Below are positions 6,844-10,153 of a stretch of 10,153 nucleotides of DNA, piece after piece (position 1 is the stretch's first letter; every line of letters starts with the position of its first letter). Source of the stretch: Deltaproteobacteria bacterium (GTDB lineage Bacteria; Desulfobacterota; Desulfobacteria; Desulfobacterales; SG8-13); the NCBI GenBank assembly GCA_024639205.1, contig JAHEIV010000072.1, positions 1 through 10,153 on the forward strand, read 5' to 3'. A program made the position numbers and the translations under genes. The notes under the pieces were generated by a model. That model was not told the origin of the DNA. It made no database searches and saw only the letters and a list, made by a program, of their open reading frames with translations.

Positions 6844-7470
6844 TTATTTGTTGCGCTGGCTTTCGATTTCCTTTAAAATCTGCGGCGCCACATCGTAGCC
6901 CAGTGCTACGGCTTTATCGCAATGTTTCACCGCTTGCGGATACTGGCGCTTTTCCAGATAAGCAATGGCGATGTTGTTGTGAGCAGGAGCGAAGTCGGCC
7001 TGCAACTTCAGCACCTTCAGGTTCGTCTCGATGGCGTCATCGACACGGCCTTTCATCAGATAGGCGTTTGCCAGGGTCGTTAGGGCCTGGACGAATCTGA
7101 AGTTGAAGTACGTGGCTCTTTCCAGGGCTTTGATCGCTTCGTCGAGATTGCCGCGTTGCAGCTCCACGAAGCCGATGTTGCCGTGTCCTTCCGAAAAGCC
7201 GGGGCGCGCCTTTACGGCACGCTTGTTCCAATCGAGACAGCCCTCCAGGTCCCCGCGCTGCAGACAGATGCCACCCAATTGAACGTATGCTTCGGCCAGA
7301 CCGGGACTGCACTCGATGGCTTCCAGAAATTCCTTTTCGGCTTCGGCCGTTTCCTTCTTGCCCATCAGCGCCACGCCGAGATTATAATGGGAATTGCCAC
7401 ACTCCGGGTTGGACCGGATCGCCGCCCGCTGGTCGGCAATGAATTCATCCGCGTTTTTGGCTGTTGCCAT
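6844..7470 (-). CDS. Tetratricopeptide repeat (TPR) protein
   Basis: A 208-aa protein made almost wholly of five TPR units with an exact 34-residue period. The repeats start at about residues 22, 56, 90, 124 and 158 (for example NSHYNLGVAL, AEAYVQLGGI, SEGHGNIGFV, VQALTTLANA, PAHNNIAIAY). No signal peptide or membrane segment is seen, so it is probably a cytoplasmic protein-protein interaction scaffold, partner unknown. The ATG at 7470 has AAGGAG upstream with a rather long spacer of about 12 nt. It is the first gene of a two-gene unit with the unknown protein at 5593-6816 and is read from a promoter facing away from the dapA-like gene. A link with sulfite reduction is only suggested by position. 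Confidence 0.92.
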   Translation of the reverse strand: MATAKNADEFIADQRAAIRSNPECGNSHYNLGVALMGKKETAEAEKEFLEAIECSPGLAEAYVQLGGICLQRGDLEGCLDWNKRAVKARPGFSEGHGNIGFVELQRGNLDEAIKALERATYFNFRFVQALTTLANAYLMKGRVDDAIETNLKVLKLQADFAPAHNNIAIAYLEKRQYPQAVKHCDKAVALGYDVAPQILKEIESQRNK

Positions 7471-7508
7471 TTGGGTAATTTTCTCCTTCCGGAAATTTTT
7501 CGGTTACG

Positions 7509-7537
7509 GGGGTAATATGCCCGCCGAAGGATGTCAA
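7509..7537 (-). promoter_or_regulatory. Predicted sigma70 promoter for the TPR unit
   Basis: On the minus strand, CTTGACA (-35 hexamer at 7532-7537) is followed after 17 nt by TACCCC (7509-7514). The -35 is perfect and the -10 is poor apart from its TA. Other promoters in this window show the same pattern of CTTGACA or TTGACA, 17 nt, then TA. The resulting leader to the ATG at 7470 would be about 30 nt. Confidence 0.45.
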
Positions 7538-7562
7538 GGAAATTCAGGTTTGATCTTTTTGC

Positions 7563-7591
7563 TTGACACCCGGTGGTCTTTTTCCTACCGT
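7563..7591 (+). promoter_or_regulatory. Predicted sigma70 promoter for the dapA-like gene
   Basis: TTGACA (7563-7568), a 17-nt spacer and TACCGT (7586-7591) lie 46 nt upstream of the ATG at 7638. The -35 is perfect and the -10 matches three of six consensus bases. It points away from the TPR promoter, and the two -35 boxes are about 25 nt apart, so one regulator could affect both units. Confidence 0.5.
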
Positions 7592-7637
7592 TTTTCCCTG
7601 AGAGCATTCCCACCCAGACAAAGGAAAGGGGGACGAC

Positions 7638-8675
7638 ATGCTGACCGGAACGTTTACCGCAATTATCACACCATTCAAAGAAGATGCCGTAGACACCGAT
7701 GGGTTGGACGCCCTGGTCGATTTCCAGATTCAAAACGGCATCACCGGAATTCTGGCTGTCGGCACCACCGGCGAAAGCCCGGTACTCAGCTGGCAGGAAC
7801 ATGCACAGGTGGTCGATCAGATAGCCGCCCGTACCAAGGGAAAGTGCGCCTGCATCGCCGGCGCGGGAAGCAACAACACCAAGGAAGCCCTGGTTGCGGC
7901 CCGGCACGCGGCAGATGCCGGCGTTGAAGCCTTGCTGCTGGTGGATCCCTACTATAACGGACCCAGCTCAATTGAAATTCGCCGCGAATACGTGGCACCG
8001 GTCGCCGAAGCTTTTCCCGGCGTGCAGGTGATACCGTATGTCATCCCCGGCCGAACAGGTGCCCAGCTGTTGCCCGAAGACCTCGGACTGCTGTTTCGCG
8101 ACTATCCCAACGTCGCAACGGTAAAGGAAGCCACCGGTGACCTGGAAAACATGAAGCGAACCCGGAAGTGCTGCGGCCCCGAGTACACGATCCTGTCCGG
8201 TGACGACGGCATGACCTATGACATGATGACCGACCCGTCAGTGGCTGCTGCCGGAGTCATATCGGTGGCCTCCAATGTGGCGCCGGCTGCGGTGAGCCGA
8301 ATGGTGGCGCTGCTGAAAAAGGGAGATCAGGCCGAAGCCGGTCGATTGCTCGAAGGGTTGCAGCCTCTTTTTAGCCTGGTCACCGTTAAAACCATGGAAC
8401 AGTCGTCGCTTGGCGAGGTGGTCTGCCGGGCACGCAACCCGCTGGCGTTCAAAGCCCTTATGACCATTCTGGGGATGCCCTCGGGTGGCTGCCGCCGTCC
8501 GCTGGGGCTGATGACCCGCAATGGGATCGAAACCGTCCTGTCGGCTGCCCGCAGCGTGCAGTCGAACCATCCGGAAATTCTAAAACCGATCGAGGAATTC
8601 TTCGATGTAAATATCGCCGAGCGGCTGGAAAACCCTGCTATCTGGGAGTCGCTGTATTATGGTGAATACGGATAA
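7638..8675 (+). CDS. dapA: DapA-like 4-hydroxy-tetrahydrodipicolinate synthase / N-acetylneuraminate lyase family aldolase, long form
   Basis: A 345-aa class I aldolase of the DapA/NanA superfamily. DapA condenses pyruvate with aspartate semialdehyde to make the lysine and diaminopimelate precursor. Visible active-site features are GTTGES (42-47), PYYN (104-107), Tyr134 and Arg139 in PYVIPGRTG (133-141), and the Schiff-base Lys163 in VKEATGD (162-168). The Tyr-Asn-Val-Pro usual before the GRTG is Tyr-Val-Ile-Pro here. The protein is about 50 residues longer than typical DapA (about 292). The extra length is mostly a C-terminal tail after about residue 300 (HPEILKPIEEFFDV... ENPAIWESLYYGEYG). 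A purine-rich ribosome-binding site (AAGGAAAGGGGG) precedes the ATG. The core motifs support a DapA function, but another pyruvate-dependent aldolase activity is possible given the changed motif and tail. It is monocistronic and ends at a terminator. Confidence 0.85.
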   Translation: MLTGTFTAIITPFKEDAVDTDGLDALVDFQIQNGITGILAVGTTGESPVLSWQEHAQVVDQIAARTKGKCACIAGAGSNNTKEALVAARHAADAGVEALLLVDPYYNGPSSIEIRREYVAPVAEAFPGVQVIPYVIPGRTGAQLLPEDLGLLFRDYPNVATVKEATGDLENMKRTRKCCGPEYTILSGDDGMTYDMMTDPSVAAAGVISVASNVAPAAVSRMVALLKKGDQAEAGRLLEGLQPLFSLVTVKTMEQSSLGEVVCRARNPLAFKALMTILGMPSGGCRRPLGLMTRNGIETVLSAARSVQSNHPEILKPIEEFFDVNIAERLENPAIWESLYYGEYG

Positions 8676-8697
8676 GATTGGGAATTCGATCGGCACA

Positions 8698-8741
8698 AAC
8701 CGTCCTCTTTGATAAAAACAAAGAGGGCGGTTTTTATTTTT
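8698..8741 (+). terminator. Strong intrinsic terminator of the dapA-like gene
   Basis: A 14-bp stem (8698-8711 with 8719-8732, one G-T pair) and a 7-nt loop are followed by a T-rich run TTTTTATTTTT to 8741 (its first two T residues are in the stem). The TAA stop of the convergent YkgJ-like gene (8734-8736) lies within this T run. On the minus strand the same stem is followed only by TTTG after the paired arm, so it is at best a weak terminator for that gene. Confidence 0.9.
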
Positions 8742-9516
8742 CCACTTCTGCTCGAACCTCGAAATCTCCCTCCTTGAAGAGCAGCCATCGAAGCCAGCGC
8801 ATACCAAATCTCAACAGTTCGACTTCATCCTGGCGAATCTGCTGTTGGGTCTGCGAATCGATCTGATAGCGACTGAGAAAAGTGCTGTCGAACACAAAGC
8901 GCTTGAATTTGTCGATGTTATAACTGGCCGTAAAAAACATCTGCTTGGTCTGTTCCGTCCACTTCATATTCGGTGGAAACGACCGCTTTCTAACGACCAG
9001 TTCGGTCCATGCGGCATTGATCTCATCGTGAAAATCGACCCCCTGGTTGCTACGCCACTCCTGAACCGTCCAGACATGATCCTCTTCGAATCCTCGGCAG
9101 TGGGGTTCATTGACAAAAAAATAAAAACCGGATTCATCCGACCCCTCCCGGTAGTTCAGGGTTGCAACCCCCAGTGGATAATACCGGCAGGTGGACGGAC
9201 GGTCTTCATACACCATGCATCCTTCGTCTTTGACAAACGGACAGGAACTTTGCTCATCATCCAGCAATTTCAGGGTAACGACGGGCAGGTCCGTTTTTTC
9301 CAGGATTTGCGGCTGGGTGTATATTGCCAGGAATTCATCCGAGGACAATTGCAGTCGATTTTTCAGGCGAATGATGTCATAGGGCGTCAATACGATGTTA
9401 ATTCCGCGGCAGCACTTTGTGAAGCACTCCACCCCTTTGTGACATTTGAACTTGAACCGGTTATCCGGCCCCAGGTGAAGCGGCTCGATCGGCGAGCTAT
9501 TGTCTGATGTTGTCAT
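8734..9516 (-). CDS. YkgJ-family cysteine cluster protein
   Basis: A 260-aa protein with the cysteine pattern of the YkgJ/CxxCxxCC family (putative zinc- or iron-chelating domain). Cys25, Cys31, Cys35 and Cys36 (KCHKGVECFTKCC) are followed by Cys92 (SCPF), Cys100 (GCMVYEDRP), Cys110 (TCRYYPLG) and Cys140 (PHCRGF). The family function is not established; metal or Fe-S binding is inferred from the cysteines. The C-terminal half (150-260) is helical and charged, without membrane segments, and is longer than in minimal family members. The ATG at 9516 is chosen because an AAGAGGTGA ribosome-binding site precedes it and the domain begins soon after. The in-frame extension to 9609 crosses the predicted promoter. 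The gene converges on dapA and diverges from the UDPGP gene. Confidence 0.85.
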   Translation of the reverse strand: MTTSDNSSPIEPLHLGPDNRFKFKCHKGVECFTKCCRGINIVLTPYDIIRLKNRLQLSSDEFLAIYTQPQILEKTDLPVVTLKLLDDEQSSCPFVKDEGCMVYEDRPSTCRYYPLGVATLNYREGSDESGFYFFVNEPHCRGFEEDHVWTVQEWRSNQGVDFHDEINAAWTELVVRKRSFPPNMKWTEQTKQMFFTASYNIDKFKRFVFDSTFLSRYQIDSQTQQQIRQDEVELLRFGMRWLRWLLFKEGDFEVRAEVEK

Positions 9517-9550
9517 GTTTCCAGTCACCTCTTCTGTGGATGTTCGACAG

Positions 9551-9579
9551 GTAGTATCCGAGCATCCCGCTCTTGTCAA
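9551..9579 (-). promoter_or_regulatory. Predicted sigma70 promoter for the YkgJ-family gene
   Basis: On the minus strand, TTGACA (9574-9579), a 17-nt spacer and TACTAC (9551-9556) lie 34 nt upstream of the ATG at 9516. The -35 is perfect and the -10 weak. This supports starting translation at 9516 rather than at 9609, since the longer frame would begin upstream of the promoter. Confidence 0.45.
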
Positions 9580-9623
9580 CCACCCGGTCTGCGATTTCAC
9601 CGGTCGCATTCGTTCCGTTGCAC

Positions 9624-9651
9624 CGGATATGGCTCACCGAATATCCGAGCC
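9624..9651. repeat. Interleaved inverted repeats in the YkgJ/UDPGP intergenic region
   Basis: CGGATAT (9624-9630) is complementary to ATATCCG (9641-9647). Inside and across it, GGCT (9631-9634) is complementary to AGCC (9648-9651). The second pairing crosses the first, so the two could form alternative hairpins or a pseudoknot-like fold, or the repeat could be a protein-binding site. The region 9517-9758 otherwise holds the YkgJ promoter and no convincing gene. Confidence 0.4.
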
Positions 9652-9758
9652 GCCTATGACGATCCGAATACAGTCTGACTGCAACAATAAAATAAAGGTT
9701 GATTTGCACGGTTTGGTTACGATATCGATTCGATACAACGAAACGTCAAAGGAGATAG

Positions 9759-10153
9759 ATGGGTATGCCGGACTCAACAGATGAAAGGCATCTGTTCGCG
9801 TTTTTATCCAAGATCGAACGAAACAGCTTGCCGCCGATCATTGCCGACACCTTCGCACATTACTATCGTAAGGTTGTCTCCGGCCAGACCGGACGGATCT
9901 ACGAACACGAAATCCACCCGGTAAAAGCCGATCAGTTGGTTTCAGCCGCCAGCCTGTCGGAATACACACCGGCCGGAGAGCGCGCCTACTCAAAAGCTGT
10001 CAGGATTGTACTCAACGGCGGTTTGGGGACCAGCATGGGCCTCATGGGACCCAAATCTCTGCTGAAGGTGAAGAACGGTCTTCGCTTTCTGGACATCATC
10101 GTGCAGCAGGCTCGCCATCGGGGGATGGCCCTGGCGTTCATGAACAGCTTCAG
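9759..10153 (+). CDS. UTP-glucose-1-phosphate uridylyltransferase, UDPGP (eukaryotic-like) family, N-terminal part
   Basis: 131 codons are visible before the window ends. The segment LNGGLGTSMG (85-94) followed by GPKSLLKV (97-104) is the nucleotide-binding signature of the UDPGP family (UGP2-type UDP-glucose pyrophosphorylases and related UDP-sugar enzymes), which differs from the usual bacterial GalU. The enzyme makes UDP-glucose, or a related UDP-sugar, from UTP and the sugar 1-phosphate for envelope polysaccharides or storage. Residues 1-80 form a charged helical lead-in. AAAGGAG (9748-9754) lies 4 nt before the ATG at 9759 and 10 nt before a second in-frame ATG at 9765, so either may be the start. 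Substrate specificity (glucose or N-acetylhexosamine) cannot be judged from the part present. Confidence 0.88.
   Translation, partial: MGMPDSTDERHLFAFLSKIERNSLPPIIADTFAHYYRKVVSGQTGRIYEHEIHPVKADQLVSAASLSEYTPAGERAYSKAVRIVLNGGLGTSMGLMGPKSLLKVKNGLRFLDIIVQQARHRGMALAFMNSF

Noticed and set aside
9517..9609. Upstream extension of the YkgJ-family gene to 9609
   Set aside because: It crosses the predicted promoter (9551-9579) and lies before a good ribosome-binding site for the ATG at 9516.

Overview
The window suggests a sulfite/sulfate-reducing bacterium of the Desulfobacterota, probably Desulfobacterales-like. The basis is a complete reductive-type dissimilatory sulfite reductase cluster on the minus strand: dsrA, dsrB, dsrD, dsrN and a PrmA-like methyltransferase. 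DsrA and DsrB carry all the cysteines expected for siroheme and ferredoxin-type clusters. DsrD is present, which is typical of reductive rather than sulfur-oxidising Dsr systems. The lineage is inferred from gene content and protein sequence; no search was run.

Layout from left to right. Positions 2-76 hold the C-terminus of a c-type cytochrome on the plus strand, followed by a strong intrinsic terminator. Positions 164-5375 hold the minus-strand dsr operon, read right to left: dsrA, dsrB (12 nt gap), dsrD (72 nt gap containing a very stable hairpin), dsrN (53 nt gap) and the methyltransferase (8 nt gap). Positions 5376-5592 form the dsr leader and promoter region, with a terminator for the upstream unit at its far end. 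Positions 5593-7470 hold a second minus-strand unit: a five-repeat TPR protein followed 27 nt later by an unrecognised conserved-looking protein. A divergent promoter region (7471-7637) separates this unit from a plus-strand dapA-like gene (7638-8675), which ends in a strong terminator. A minus-strand YkgJ-type cysteine-cluster protein (8734-9516) converges on that terminator. After a 242-nt intergenic region, a plus-strand UDP-glucose pyrophosphorylase of the eukaryotic-like UDPGP family runs off the right edge.

How it fits together: DsrAB reduces sulfite, DsrD is its small activator, and DsrN probably amidates the siroheme. The methyltransferase is the least understood member and is very likely translated together with dsrN. 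The TPR and unknown proteins lie upstream in the same direction but are separated from dsrA by a terminator and a new promoter. The right-hand third is ordinary metabolism (lysine/cell wall precursor and UDP-sugar synthesis). I saw no mobile elements, CRISPR arrays, tRNA or rRNA genes. The most interesting material is the operon-terminal methyltransferase, the dsrB-dsrD hairpin, the dsrA leader and the unknown gene upstream of dsrA.
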